Assembly: GCA_030760725.1 (NCBI GenBank)
Contig: JASWHV010000010.1
Coordinates: 37,205,760 to 37,269,759 of the forward strand
DNA: 64,000 nt
Reading direction: 5' to 3'
From: Neostapfia colusana
Lineage: Eukaryota; Streptophyta; Magnoliopsida; Poales; Poaceae
Both the position numbers and the translations under genes were made by a program. Positions 32,217 through 43,532 of the stretch are shown here, piece after piece. The first letter of the stretch is position 1. Each line of letters begins with the position of its first letter. The notes under the pieces are model-generated. The model was not told where the DNA came from and did no database searches. It worked only from the letters and a program-made list of their open reading frames with translations.

Positions 32217-34388
32217 TTGCGCCTTCGTCTTCCATGGCCGCTGGGTTGGCACGAGGAGGAGCAGAAGCGCTGGCTCCGGCGGGGATCTCTCACCTTGTGT
32301 CTGGATAGGGGGGAGATTGTTTTCTTCACTGCCTACGCCTTGGCGGGGTTCGTCCCACCAATTTCTTCCTTCTTCGTGACGCTGCTAGAGACGTACGGTC
32401 TCCAGCTTCATCACTTCTCCCCCAACTCCTTCGCGATGGCCGCCGTCTTCATGCACTTCTGCAAGATGTTCATGGGAGTGCGCGCTTCAGTGACGCTCTT
32501 CCACTACTTCTTCGTGCTGCGGACGACTAGGCGCGGCTCGAAGAATCAGCTGGGGGCGTACTACTTCCAGCATCGCTGCAAGGATCCGAAGGTCTCTGGG
32601 TACCTTCTACCTTTTGGCGTGGCGAGGTGGGAAGGCTGGAGGGAGAACTGGGTGATCGTGCAGACTGACGAGCATGATCGCCTTCAGCTGCCAACTGCCG
32701 GCTCGACCACCGAGCGTCGCTTCTGGGAGGACATCCCGGAGCTGGAGCCAGAGTACGCGCCAGTCTTGGAGTGGATCCGGTTTCTGGCCAACGAGGGGCT
32801 CATGTCCCTGATGGTGCTGATAGACTTCCTTTCACGCCACATTGCGCCCTTGCAACAGCGCAGCCGCCGGGGGTGGTACTACACCGGCGAGCACGACTGC
32901 ACCAAGATGGAGACGGGTCTCGGCTCCGACCCATCTGAGGAGATGTTGTACGAGATGGTGGCAAGGGTGAGCGGCAACTTAATCAACGGTGGCGACCTCA
33001 CTTTCCCGACCTCCTGCACTCCCCTCTTCTTGGAGCCGCAGTGGAGGGCGGAGTTGCTGCGGAAGATGCCGAACCTGGACGACATCGGGATCGCCTTGCG
33101 TCAGGTTGGGGATGCCTTCCCGGGGATCTCGATCCCCAGGGTCGAGCGCTCCGTAGCGGAGCGCGAGGTGTCGGCTGCTGCCCAACCCGCACCGAGGGTC
33201 AACAGAGCTCGGACCGTCGACAAGAGGAAGGGGAAGGAGCCGGCCTCCGAGCAGTCGGAGAAGAAGCGTGCCCGGTCTCCTCCGAGGGCGCCGTTTGCAC
33301 CGAGCCAGGGGACCGGGGTACGCTTGCGCCCTTCTTCAGGAGGTGCTGATTCGTCGGGCAGCGACCCCAAGAGGCCTTTGTTATTCCGCTCCGCCGGGGC
33401 TCCTCTCAGACAGCGGCGGTCCGAGGAGCTCCGGGTGTCCCGCCTTCCTTCCTCAGGCGGAGGAGCTTCGAGGGGGGACGCCGGTGGGGTGATGTCCAGG
33501 GGTGAGCCGAGGGCTCAGGCACCTCGGCCAGCAAGCTTCCCGGCTGCAGGTTCGGCAGGCAGTGGCGCAGGAAGGAGCAGCGCTAGGACTCATCCGGGGG
33601 CGCAGGTGCCCTGGGCCTCAGGAGCTGGATCGGCGAGTAGCGCTAAAGGCGCCGCCAACGGGGGCCCTACTGCTCCGCCTCCTAGGGGGGCTCCTGGTGT
33701 GCCTCCTTCTCCGCAGGTCCGGGTACCTGCGGCGCAGGCGTAGGCGGCGGCGGCAGGCTCCAGTGGTTCTGTCCCGGCTCGGAAGCCAGGGCCCCATGCC
33801 GTTGGAGCGCTCGCGTCCCTCCGTAAGTGTTGTTCTTTCCGGATTTTAGAACTAGCGTTCTTTTCTCCTTTTCTTAGCCTGAGAGCTTCCCATGTTGGCA
33901 GGGACTCATCGGCTGCCGAGGGCGATTCTGTACCCCGGCCATCTCCAGCTGGCGGAGGATCTGTGCCGCCGCGTCCGGAAGCTGCGATGGTTTCGCTGGC
34001 CCCCAAGTCGGCACAGGCTTCCTCTGTGTCGGCGGGATCAACTCCTGCGATGGCGGCGGCAGCGCCCGTTCGTCCCCCTTCGCCAGCTCAGAAGCCGGCG
34101 GTTGTCGAGGGCTCGGCGGGGCCGGCTGGCGGCGCCCGGGCCTCTGGTGCTGAGTCGGGAGGAGCAGCTGCAGGAGCAGCTGCAGGCCCTCCGGCTTCCC
34201 CAGATCGGCGCCTCATCTCGGTTGCCGAGATGCCGGCATCTCCACCAGACGACAACGTAATGGAGGAGGTCGGGGGCGCGGCTTCGGCCTTTGCCGCCCC
34301 GCTGCCCCTGGCGGACGCTTTGGAGCTTGCCCAGGCGAGCGTCCGGCAGGTCCAGGCCACCCTGGAGCGAGAGCGGGAGGTGCTGGCC
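32217..34388 (+). pseudogene. Antisense gene of Tat element B3, 5' part (PF04195-type domain)
   Basis: The best preserved N-terminal half: an open frame of 508 codons from 32217 to a TAG at 33741. The region corresponding to B2's ATG carries a deletion here, so no ATG starts the frame. Residues about 27-140 form the PF04195-type domain (VPPISSFFVTLLETYGLQLHH), about 150-330 a second conserved block (APLQQRSRRGWYY; LDDIGIALRQVGDAFPG), and about 330-508 a basic, Ser/Pro-rich linker with a nuclear-localisation-like KRKGKEP...EKKRARSP. A putative 79-bp intron lies at 33823-33901; one base lost at the donor side would break the phase. The second exon then runs open to 34388, where element C inserted (duplication TGGCC, 34384-34388). 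It resumes at 46897. Confidence 0.8.
33823..33901 (+). other. Putative intron of the antisense gene (B3)
   Basis: CTCC/GTAAGTGTT...TTCTTTTCTCCTTTTCTTAG...GTTGGCAG/GGACTC. An upstream alternative acceptor (TTCTTAG near 33877) also exists. Position and exon edges match B1 and B2, while the interior sequence differs, as expected for an intron. Confidence 0.65.
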
Positions 34389-37300
34389 TGTAACACCCCA
34401 AATTTTGATTCAAAACTCTAAACCATGTTCAGAGGGGAATTTAAAAATTTTTGGACGTGTTGCATGTTTTGCAAAAATTCAAATTCAAACTGGAATTCAA
34501 ATTATACCCAAAACAGAAAAGAAATGGAAAAAGAAAAAAGGAAAACGGGAAAAAACTGGCCAGTGGGCCGAAACCGCCAGCCGGCCCAGCAACCCCCGCG
34601 CCAGCCCGCCCCCGCGCGCGCCGCGCTGCCCCTCGCTGACGGGTGGGACCCACATGTCATCCCTAACCCCGCGACCCCGGACTCTCTCCCGCGGGCGCGA
34701 TCGCAACCGATCGGGAAACCGCGTCCCGCAGCCGAATTCTGGACCCAGAGGACTCCAACTCGATCACAACAGACCCACCGCCCTCCCCCGGCTATAAAAA
34801 CCCCAGCTCCGATCAGTTTTCCGCACGCGATCGCCGATTTTCACTCCGGTGAGCACCGAGACTTCACCGGTGAATTCTGGTCGATCTAAGCTCGGAAACT
34901 CTGATCTAACTCGCTGGTTTTGATCCACCGCCTCCGGGGAACTTTGCAGGTGCAGAAAACTCGGAGAGTTACTGTGTAAACGCAGCGCCGACGAGCTTCG
35001 CCGTGGTTTTGCCTCGGACCTCGCCGCCGATCACTTTCCAGGACCCCCGAGCTCGAGAAAACCCCCGAGGTGAGATCCCTGACCTCCCCTCTACCGATCT
35101 AGGCCATAAGATCACAGTTCTAGGCAGAATTCTCGAGGATCCGAAACTTTCCGGCGAGATCGCCGCTTCCCGCTGCCGTGCGCCGCCGGCAGCGCCGCCC
35201 GCGCTCGATCAGAGCGACGTGGCCGCTTGTGCGCCGTTTATTTTAAATCGCACGGTAGGGTTTAAAACCCCGCGTACCGGTTCGATCTTATAATCTCAGC
35301 CGTCGGTTTAAAATCGGACGGTCTACGTCGACCCCGCATTATAAAGACTGGAGTTCTTACGTGCTACCCCCTGGGGTTCTCTGGAATTGAGAGCTAGCCC
35401 CGGAAACTTCAGATCTAGCCCCTGGAACTTCAGAAAATCGTGTAAATTCATTTAAAAATCAGTTTTAGCCCCTGGACTTAATAGAAATTAAGAAAAACAC
35501 CTCTGATAAATGTAGCTAGACCCCTGGAAATTATGAAAATAATATTATAGACCCTGTAATGGGGTGAGTTTACTTTTTAACCCTGTTTAGTATTTAATTT
35601 AGAAAATTGAATATGTAACTAGTGTTTAAAAAATTAAAAAGGGGGAACAAACATAATTGTCAAAATTAATTAAAAACTTTCTCAGTACTTAGAAAATTTT
35701 GGAGTGAGATAAAAGTATATTTTTGGGCTGAAATAAATCTGTTTCATCTATTATTCACATTTATTAGTATAGGGACACATTTTTAAGTAAAGAATAGTTA
35801 TAGAAAAATAGGGAAAATAATTATGAAATAGTATACATCATAAGCCATGGTCAAAATATGATTTGAAATTATTTAGGACCAGAACCTAATCTGTTTAGGT
35901 GATGTGTATTACTAATTTAATAATAAAATACACAATTATGCATAGGAATATAAATCTGAAAATATAGCAACTAGTAAATGATAAATGGAGTTTCTAAAAT
36001 ACAAAGAATTCAGTTTAGGGTTGATAGAAGTTGTGAAGGCACATTGTATGCAAGTATAAATGTGGACACAAAAGTAGGAATCATATATACATGGTTAAAA
36101 GTGCATGCAAGTCACAACTTAACACACATAAAGTAACCACAACACATATAATGGAGAATGAATTTCATAAATGTGAATGTGTGGGTTGTATGAAGTGTAA
36201 GTGTGAACTATGTCTTATGATTGTTGTTTTTCTTTTTCTATGTGTGATGGTATGAAGTAGAACCTGTTCAAGAGCAAGTTATTTCTTTCCAAGATCAGGA
36301 CTACCCTTTTCAAGAGCAGCAAGAAGGAGGCAAGTGTCCTTGACCACTTTGATCCTATGCTAGGATGTGTAGATAGAATTATTTGCATTGTCAAGTTAAA
36401 TATGAAACCCATGCTAGGAAGTTTCCCTAGAATTGCATTACCTTGTTTCCTTGTAGCTTGGGTTGGGATTTGTTTTATCATGTCATCTATTTACATGCAT
36501 TTGCTTAGCCATGCTTAGAATGGGATATTTGGGATATGAGATCATCAGTTTATATTACCATACTCTTGAATGAGCTATTGTGAGTTATGTAGAGGTAGGG
36601 ATCAAGGCAAGTTGGATGTTTTGGTTGTGTGCTGGGTGCACGAGACTTGGGTTTGTGTTTAGTACTTGCCTGGATCCTAAGGACCGGTTCATGGAGCATG
36701 TAACCCGGCTTTACAGTGCCAACCACATGCTGAGATGGGCCAGTTTGGCCAATTAATTAGGTGTATCCCCGGCGTAGTATGGGTGTGTTGGATGGTGCGG
36801 GGAGTAGGTGTCAGCTGGACTACCATATGAACCGCAAGGCTCAAGAGGGGGCCACTGCAGCGGGGTTGGAGCCTCTTGTATGCTGTTAGGGGTGAAACCT
36901 CAGTGGGCCCACGCTCGTCGGGAATCCCTTTGTAAAGGCTTCGTAGTGATCTCCTGGCTACACACCTGGGAAGTGTGAATGTGGATCGTAGCCACTGGCA
37001 TAATGGAGGTTCTTTTAGTCCACCCGGCAACGGGGGATGAAATCACTACATGTGGGTACAGTGGTACAAACTCTGCAGAGTCAAAACTGTCTTGACAGCC
37101 GTGCTCACGGTTAAGAGCGGCCTGGACTTATTCATGATTAGAGGAGTGAAGGTTTTTGGAAGTTGTGAATGTTAAGCGGGGAGCTTAACATTGGAAATGA
37201 TGTTATGGTTATTTGGTTATGATGATGGGATGGGAGATTGGGACCATTTCACCTGTGTAGTAATGAAGGTGCTTAATAAGCTAAGGTGATAGGTATTAAT

Positions 37301-37734
37301 TGCGTAGTGCTTTAACCATGAGTTCAACCTCTCCTTGTTCTAGCCGTGCATGATATAATTTTCCCACACTTGCTGAGTACCATTGGTACTCAACCTTGCA
37401 TATTTGTTGGTTTATATTGCTGCTCAGGTCAAGATAATGAGGTGGTGTATAATGACCAAGATTTTGGACCCGAGGAAGGCTTTTAGGTTCATGAAGACCC
37501 CCGGGCAACGCCTGTGATGGAGCCCTAAAAGAATAATATTCCGCTGCTAGTTTATTTACTTGTGATGAAGCATTAGTGTCCATTGAGACATTTGCGATGT
37601 AAGACTTATTTATATTCGACACCTGGCTTGTAATAAATGATGCTTCACTATTTGTCATCAAATGTATGAGAAAATGATCCTGGCATACATGTGATATTCA
37701 CTTGGTTGTTTCTTCGGAAAAACCGGGTGTGACA
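34389..37734 (+). repeat. 5' LTR of chromovirus C
   Basis: TGTAACACCCC...GGGTGTGACA. The first 950 bp are GC-rich and hold the conserved TGGGACCCACATGTCA motif (34644) and a TATA box (34793). After about 35400 it turns AT-rich with no ORF of note. ORFs of 60-170 codons in the GC-rich part are nearly identical in the two LTRs only because the LTRs are. Confidence 0.95.
34793..34800 (+). promoter_or_regulatory. TATA box of chromovirus C (5' LTR)
   Basis: TATAAAAA in the context CCCCCGGC/TATAAAAACCCC, repeated in the 3' LTR at 43951. About 400 bp inside the LTR, with a GC-rich upstream region. Confidence 0.65.
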
Positions 37735-37738
37735 GAGG

Positions 37739-37751
37739 TGGTATCAGAGCC
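37739..37751 (+). other. Primer binding site of chromovirus C
   Basis: TGGTATCAGAGCC, four bases after the LTR, complementary to initiator methionine tRNA. Only one copy here, unlike A and F. Confidence 0.92.
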
Positions 37752-37950
37752 AAGGTTGCCCGTAGGAACGTGGACCTAGGTAGAAATGGACGTATTTAAG
37801 GGCCCTATTTTCTTAAAAACTATTTTCCAAAGTGTGGGTGGAAAAGTGTTATTAAAGGAGTCATTTTCTTCATCTTACCCCAACTTTCATTCAAAATAGG
37901 ATTTTTGTTTGAGAATTCATCTAACCTAATTTTAAATTCTTTTGTTTTAG

Positions 37951-38730
37951 ATGGTTCGCATGATTCGCACCGCTCGTAAGTCCACAGGAGGGAGAGTTCC
38001 CGTAGTTGCCCTTGCCGAAAGAGAGGAGAGTCGCCCAGTGACGTACCTTTCCTACGGATTGGCAGTAGGAGATTTGTTGTGCCGTCTTCGACGTATGCTC
38101 GAAGCCGCCGGCAATACGGGCAAGCTCATCATCCACTATAACTCCACCAGGACCATCCGTGAGAAGAGTGAAGAATGGAGTTCGGAGATGAGGATTATAC
38201 ACGAGAATCAACTGCTGAAGATCCACCATTCTCCAGCTTGTCGAGCAACACAAGTTGACGCGGAGAAAGATGTCACCTGGGAGGCCATCACCTGCCAGAG
38301 TCACATCTATCGTCGCCACTTGGACAAAACTGAGTACATGTATGTCCTCCAACGTGAGAGTGGTACCACGGAGTACAAGTACCCACCGGTGCAGCAAGGG
38401 ACTTCCCATGAGCACATGGACTTGTGTTTGGAGGATGCTGCTATGCTCAGCACTCGACTGCAGGAGTGTCAACAAGAGCTTCAGGATGTCCAAGACATCC
38501 TGAAGGAAACGGAGGCGTTGCTGCGAACTTGCTTAAAGGCGAGAGAAAGAGGAGATGGGAATGAACTGTGTATCACCGTGAGTGATCCATGGACCCCTGA
38601 CTCCCCGGATCGCCGAGCAATCAGGCGTCGTCGCACTTCTCCACCAGCAGCCTCCCCACCCAAAGCAGAGTCAGAAGGTAGCCGAAATGAGGAGGAAGAT
38701 CCCGAGGAGCCAGCTCAAGAGGACGAGTAG
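37951..38730 (+). CDS. Extra ORF upstream of gag in element C (ORF0-like), function unknown
   Basis: 259 codons, ATG at 37951 right after a TTTTGTTTTAG stretch, stop at 38728-38730; gag follows 301 bp later in another frame. I do not recognise a domain. The N-terminus is basic (MVRMIRTARKS). The middle is mixed charged and polar with a Cys-containing segment. About residues 150-195 could form a helix or coiled coil (MLSTRLQECQQELQDVQDIL). The C-terminus is a basic Arg/Pro/Ser patch (RRAIRRRRTSPPAAS) followed by an acidic tail. An additional ORF ('orf0') at this place is known from rice RIRE3/RIRE8-type gypsy elements; whether this one is homologous cannot be judged here. Elements A and F have PBS repeats at this place instead. 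No stop within a young element supports real coding. Confidence 0.7.
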   Translation: MVRMIRTARKSTGGRVPVVALAEREESRPVTYLSYGLAVGDLLCRLRRMLEAAGNTGKLIIHYNSTRTIREKSEEWSSEMRIIHENQLLKIHHSPACRATQVDAEKDVTWEAITCQSHIYRRHLDKTEYMYVLQRESGTTEYKYPPVQQGTSHEHMDLCLEDAAMLSTRLQECQQELQDVQDILKETEALLRTCLKARERGDGNELCITVSDPWTPDSPDRRAIRRRRTSPPAASPPKAESEGSRNEEEDPEEPAQEDE

Positions 38731-39031
38731 TGTAGAGTCTTTCCCCTAGCTAGCAAGAGGTCGAGTAGTCGAGTCGTTACGTAGTTAATGGTGTGATAAT
38801 GCTTGGTGTGTGACGTGAGTTGTGGAAGCCATGAGCAATTGTCCACAGCCTTGTCTTCAGATTGTTTTGCTTTGGTGTGTGAACCCACAGGAAATAATGG
38901 TGCATTTCTTTGGTGTGAGATATAAACCCTCGTAAAAGTATAACAAAGCCTCAACACTTCAAAGTACAAACAAATGAAAGTAGTAAGATGATACTAAATG
39001 ATTTCAAATTGACATTGGTTGATTCTGCCAG

Positions 39032-42000
39032 ATGGCCGGAAGAGGAAAAGGACGTGCTGCCAACCCCGCCAACAACAACGATGAGGCATGCAACCCTCAT
39101 CTTTCTGGAGGCCAGGACAGGGGTGGTCGCCGTGAAGAAGTTGATCCTCTCCACCAAATGTTGGAGAATCAAAATCAGCTTATCCAGAACTTGACTCAAG
39201 TGGTGGCCAACTTGCATCAAGTTCCACCTCCACAAGCGGCACCACGCCAACCAAGGTTGAGTGAGTTTCTAGGAACTCAACCTCCAAAGTTTGCAAGTGC
39301 TGCCGAACCTCTGGAGGCAGATGATTGGCTGAAGACCATCGAAAGTAAGATGAGGATAATCCAATGCCAAGGGTATGAGAGGGTGCTGTTTGCCTCTCAT
39401 CAATTGCAGGGACCTGCTGCTGATTGGTGGACCGCCTACGTGGCCGCCCATCATGACCCTGGAAACATCACTTGGGACGAGTTTAAGCGTAGCTTCCGCA
39501 ACCACTACATCCCAAGAGGTGAACTCAAAAACAAGATGAAAGAGTTTTTGGGACTGCAGCAGGGAAACATGACGGTGAGGGAATACCTCACTAAATTTAC
39601 TCAACTATCCCGTTATGCTCCACGAGACATAGAGACTGATGAGCAGAAACAAGATTGTTTCGTGGAAGGACTTACCGCAGAGATGCAGTGTGCAATGTCC
39701 TCAAATGAGTATGAAAGCTTCCAAAAGATGGTGGACAGAGCATTTGTGGTAGAAAGGAAGCTAAAGGCCCTGGAAAATGAGAATAAGAGGAAGGCCGAGT
39801 GGTCACATCAAGCCTCAGGGAGCAACACCCGCCTACGTATGATGCAGCAACCTACGGGGCAGACGAGCCGTGCTGCGGCACCCTATTCAGCACCAAGAGG
39901 GTACAACCCAAACTACAGGCCACCCGCAGCACCAGCACAGCCGCCACGTCAGTTTGTGCAGCAGCCTCGCCCCGCATATCCACCTCGACCAGCAGTGCAA
40001 GGACCCCCGAGCCAACCCCAAGACAACAAAGGCCAAGCACCTAAGGTTGGGGTGCAATGTTTCAGCTGTGGTGAAGTGGGGCACTACGCCCATAAATGCC
40101 CAAAGAAGAAGCCTGCGCAGCCACAACAGCAGAATGTAATGAGAGGACGGGTGAACCACGTCACTATGGAGGAAGCACAAGAGGCGCCCGACGTGGTAGT
40201 TGGTAAGTTTCCTGCCAATTTACACCTTGCAACTCTGCTGTTTGATTCTGGTGCTACCCACTCGTTCATTGCTCAAGGGTTTGTTAAGAAGCATGACCTA
40301 GCAACCACACAAATGAACCATATGCTAGCGGTAAACTCTCCAGGTGGAGAAATAAGGACAAGACAAGTGTGTCCCAAAGTGAGCCTAGACATTAATGGGG
40401 TAGTATTCACGGCTAACCTCATAGTGATAGATTCACAAGGGATAGATATTATTTTGGGTATGGATTGGTTGACCAAACATAAAGGAATTATCCATTGTTC
40501 GACCAGAACGGTGGAACTAACTCACCCCAGTGGTACCAGAGTAAAGTTCATAACAATACACGAGCCTAGGAGGGACATTAAGTTAAATCAAGTGGAGGTG
40601 AAAGTTGAGGAAATCAGGACCATCAGGGAATATCCAGATGTTTTTCCGGAGGAGTTGCCAGGTATGCCTCCCGACCGTGACGTGGAATTCGCAATTGAGC
40701 TAGTACCGGGAACAGCCCCGATATACAAGAGACCCTATCGAATGGACTCCAAGCAGCTAGAAGAGCTCAAGGATCATTTGAGAGAATTGACGGAGAAGGG
40801 GTATATTCGCCCTAGTTCCTCACCATGGGGAGCTCCGGTAATATTTGTGCCTAAGAAAGATGGAACCCAAAGGTTATGCGTGGATTACCGTGCCTTGAAT
40901 GAGGTAACCATCAAAAACAAGTACCCATTGCCTCGCATTGAAGACTTGTTTGATCAGTTGAGGGGAGCTTGTGTGTTCTCGAAAATTGATCTCAGGTCGG
41001 GGTACCACCAACTCAAGATAAGGCAATCAGATATTCCCAAGACAGCTTTCGTATATCGGTACGGACTGTATGAATACACTGTCATGCCTTTCGGGCTAAC
41101 CAATGCCCCGGCATATTTCATGTACCTCATGAACAAGGTATTCATGGAATATCTGGACAAATTTGTGGTGGTTTTCATAGATGATATTCTCGTCTTCTCC
41201 AAAGATGAAGAAGAACATGAGAAACATCTAAGGTTGGTGTTACAGAGGCTGAGAGAACACCAACTATATGCCAAGTTGAGCAAGTGTGAGTTTTGGCTGA
41301 AGAGAGTTCCCTTTTTAAGACATATAATCTCGGAGGGAGGAATCTCCGTAGATCCCGCCAAAATCGAGGATATCCAGAAGTGGAAGACCCCTGAAAATGT
41401 CGGGGAAGTTCGAAGCTTTTTGGGATTGGCTGGATACTATCGACGGTTTATTGAGGGATTCTCCAAGATCTCGAGACCTCTCACCAAACTGTTGGAAAAG
41501 GGAATCACATTCACCTGGACGCCACAGTGCGAGACGAGCTTTCAGGAGCTAAAGAAGAGATTGACAACAGCCCCAGTGTTGGTAATGCCAGATATGCAGA
41601 AGAATTTCACAGTGTACTGCGATGCCTCTGGAAATGGGTTGGGATGTGTTCTCATGCAAGAAGGACATGTCGTGGCATATGCATCCCGGCAACTTCGGAA
41701 GCACGAGAAGAACTATCCTACACATGACCTAGAACTAGCTGCAGTGGTACACGCGTTGAAAATTTGGCGGCACTATTTGATGGGGAAGAGGACAGAGATA
41801 TATACGGATCATAAGAGTTTGAAGTACATATTCACACAGCCAGATCTCAACCTCCGACAAAGGAGATGGTTAGAGCTAATCAATGACTTTGATGTGGGCA
41901 TCAACTATCATCCCGGGAAAGCAAACGTCGTGGCCGATGCTTTGAGTCGGAAAGTGCAGGTCAATAAGTTGAGCTTGAAGGACATGCCTGCAGAATTGAA

Positions 42001-43501
42001 GGACGAGGTTATAAGACTCAATCTATGTCTAGTAAATAGTGGTGAAGCCATCGCCATGGAAGTGGACCCCATACTTGTGCGAGACATACGCGAGGGCCAA
42101 AAGAATGATGAGAAGATACAAGAGATCAGACAGCTTATCAAGGAAATTAAAGCTCCTGGTTTTAGAGAGGATGAACAAGGAACGGTGTGGCACGGGAAAA
42201 GAATCTGTGTGCCAGAAGTAAAGGAGATCCGTGAATTGATTTTAAAGGAAGCTCACGATTCTGACTATTCCATTCATCCTGGGAGTACGAAGATGTACCA
42301 GGACCTCAAAGGCAGGTATTGGTGGTATGGCATGAAGCGAGATGTCGCGGAACATGTTGCCCTATGTGACACATGTCAGTTGGTGAAAGCTGAACATCAA
42401 CGACCCGCGGGATTATTGCAACCACTCAAAGTGCCTGAATGGAAGTGGGAAGAAATCAGCATGGATTTTGTCGTGGGATTTCCTAGGACCCAATCCGGGT
42501 ATGATTCAATATGGGTCATTATTGATCGGCTAACCAAGGTAGCTCATTTCATCCCTGTGAAAGAAAGCTACAGTGGATCCAAATTGGCAGAATTGTACAT
42601 GTCAAGGATTGTGTGTTACCATGGAGTGCCAAAGAAGATAGTGTCGGACCGAGGGACACAGTTCACCTCGAGGTTTTGGCAAAAGTTGCATGAAACCATG
42701 GGAACCCATCTGAATTTCAGCTCTGCCTATCATCCCCAAACTGACGGGCAGACGGAGAGAACCAATCAGATCCTTGAAGATATGTTAAGGGCATGTGCAC
42801 TCAAAAACAATAGAAGTTGGGACAAGAACCTACCGTATGCGGAGTTTTCCTATAACAACAGTTATCAAGCTAGTATGAAGATGTCACCGTTTGAAGCTTT
42901 GTATGGAAGGAAGTGCAGAACTCCCCTATTTTGGAACCAAACAGGAGAAAGCAAAGTGTTTGGTCCAGAAGTGCTACAAGAAGCCGAGGCGAAGGTGAGG
43001 GAGATTCGCAACAACTTGAGAATAGCACAGACACGCCAAAAGAGCTATGCCGATGTACGAAAAAGAGAGCTCGTTTTCAACGTGGGAGACTATGTTTATC
43101 TCAAGGTGTCCCCTATCAGAGGACTTCGTCGGTTCAAGGTGAAAGGGAAGTTGTCACCTCGATACATCGGACCCTTTCAAGTTTTGGAAAGAAAAGGCGA
43201 AGTGGCGTACCAACTAGAGTTACCGGTTCATCTATCGGACGTGCACGATGTATTTCATGTGTCACAACTCAAGAAATGTCTGAGGACGCCTGAGGAGGTG
43301 TTACCCATGAATGAAGTGGATGTAGCTGAAGATTTGTCTTATGCCGAGCAACCATACAAGATTTTGGAGACAATGGAACGCCTCACCAGAAACAAGAGAA
43401 TCCGGATGTGCAAGGTGCAGTGGAAGCATCACTTAGAAGAGGAAGCTACCTGGGAACGGGAAGATGAGCTTAAGGCACAGTTTCTGGAATTGTTTTCTTA
43501 G
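39032..43501 (+). CDS. gag-pol polyprotein of chromovirus C, intact
   Basis: One open frame of 1489 codons. Gag: residues 1-360, core motif GPAADWWTAYVAAHH, CCHC knuckle CFSCGEVGHYAHKC from about 342. Aspartic protease: LFDSGATHSF at about 405. RT: PKKDGTQRLCVDYR at about 607; catalytic FIDD at about 714. RNase H: YCDASGNGLGCVL at about 860, YTDHKSLKYIF at about 922. Integrase: HHCC finger from about 1074 (HDSDYSIHPG...CDTCQ); catalytic Asp in SMDFVVGF (about 1143), Asp in VSDRGTQF (about 1205), Glu in QTDGQTERTNQ (about 1240). The GPF-type region and a C-terminal chromodomain (about 1430-1489, WKHHLEEEATWE) follow; chromodomains can direct integration to heterochromatin. Family length is typical. 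One oddity: FLRHIIS where relatives read FLGHIIS. No stop or frameshift seen. Confidence 0.95.
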   Translation: MAGRGKGRAANPANNNDEACNPHLSGGQDRGGRREEVDPLHQMLENQNQLIQNLTQVVANLHQVPPPQAAPRQPRLSEFLGTQPPKFASAAEPLEADDWLKTIESKMRIIQCQGYERVLFASHQLQGPAADWWTAYVAAHHDPGNITWDEFKRSFRNHYIPRGELKNKMKEFLGLQQGNMTVREYLTKFTQLSRYAPRDIETDEQKQDCFVEGLTAEMQCAMSSNEYESFQKMVDRAFVVERKLKALENENKRKAEWSHQASGSNTRLRMMQQPTGQTSRAAAPYSAPRGYNPNYRPPAAPAQPPRQFVQQPRPAYPPRPAVQGPPSQPQDNKGQAPKVGVQCFSCGEVGHYAHKCPKKKPAQPQQQNVMRGRVNHVTMEEAQEAPDVVVGKFPANLHLATLLFDSGATHSFIAQGFVKKHDLATTQMNHMLAVNSPGGEIRTRQVCPKVSLDINGVVFTANLIVIDSQGIDIILGMDWLTKHKGIIHCSTRTVELTHPSGTRVKFITIHEPRRDIKLNQVEVKVEEIRTIREYPDVFPEELPGMPPDRDVEFAIELVPGTAPIYKRPYRMDSKQLEELKDHLRELTEKGYIRPSSSPWGAPVIFVPKKDGTQRLCVDYRALNEVTIKNKYPLPRIEDLFDQLRGACVFSKIDLRSGYHQLKIRQSDIPKTAFVYRYGLYEYTVMPFGLTNAPAYFMYLMNKVFMEYLDKFVVVFIDDILVFSKDEEEHEKHLRLVLQRLREHQLYAKLSKCEFWLKRVPFLRHIISEGGISVDPAKIEDIQKWKTPENVGEVRSFLGLAGYYRRFIEGFSKISRPLTKLLEKGITFTWTPQCETSFQELKKRLTTAPVLVMPDMQKNFTVYCDASGNGLGCVLMQEGHVVAYASRQLRKHEKNYPTHDLELAAVVHALKIWRHYLMGKRTEIYTDHKSLKYIFTQPDLNLRQRRWLELINDFDVGINYHPGKANVVADALSRKVQVNKLSLKDMPAELKDEVIRLNLCLVNSGEAIAMEVDPILVRDIREGQKNDEKIQEIRQLIKEIKAPGFREDEQGTVWHGKRICVPEVKEIRELILKEAHDSDYSIHPGSTKMYQDLKGRYWWYGMKRDVAEHVALCDTCQLVKAEHQRPAGLLQPLKVPEWKWEEISMDFVVGFPRTQSGYDSIWVIIDRLTKVAHFIPVKESYSGSKLAELYMSRIVCYHGVPKKIVSDRGTQFTSRFWQKLHETMGTHLNFSSAYHPQTDGQTERTNQILEDMLRACALKNNRSWDKNLPYAEFSYNNSYQASMKMSPFEALYGRKCRTPLFWNQTGESKVFGPEVLQEAEAKVREIRNNLRIAQTRQKSYADVRKRELVFNVGDYVYLKVSPIRGLRRFKVKGKLSPRYIGPFQVLERKGEVAYQLELPVHLSDVHDVFHVSQLKKCLRTPEEVLPMNEVDVAEDLSYAEQPYKILETMERLTRNKRIRMCKVQWKHHLEEEATWEREDELKAQFLELFS

Positions 43502-43532
43502 AAACACCAATCTCGAGGACGAGATTTCTTTT

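Noticed and set aside
34291..34889. ORFs of 150-170 codons in the C LTR, identical in both LTRs
   Set aside because: They start in GC-rich LTR leader sequence, and the longest + strand one runs in from the interrupted Tat gene. Their conservation between 34.4 kb and 43.6 kb only reflects the recent LTR duplication.
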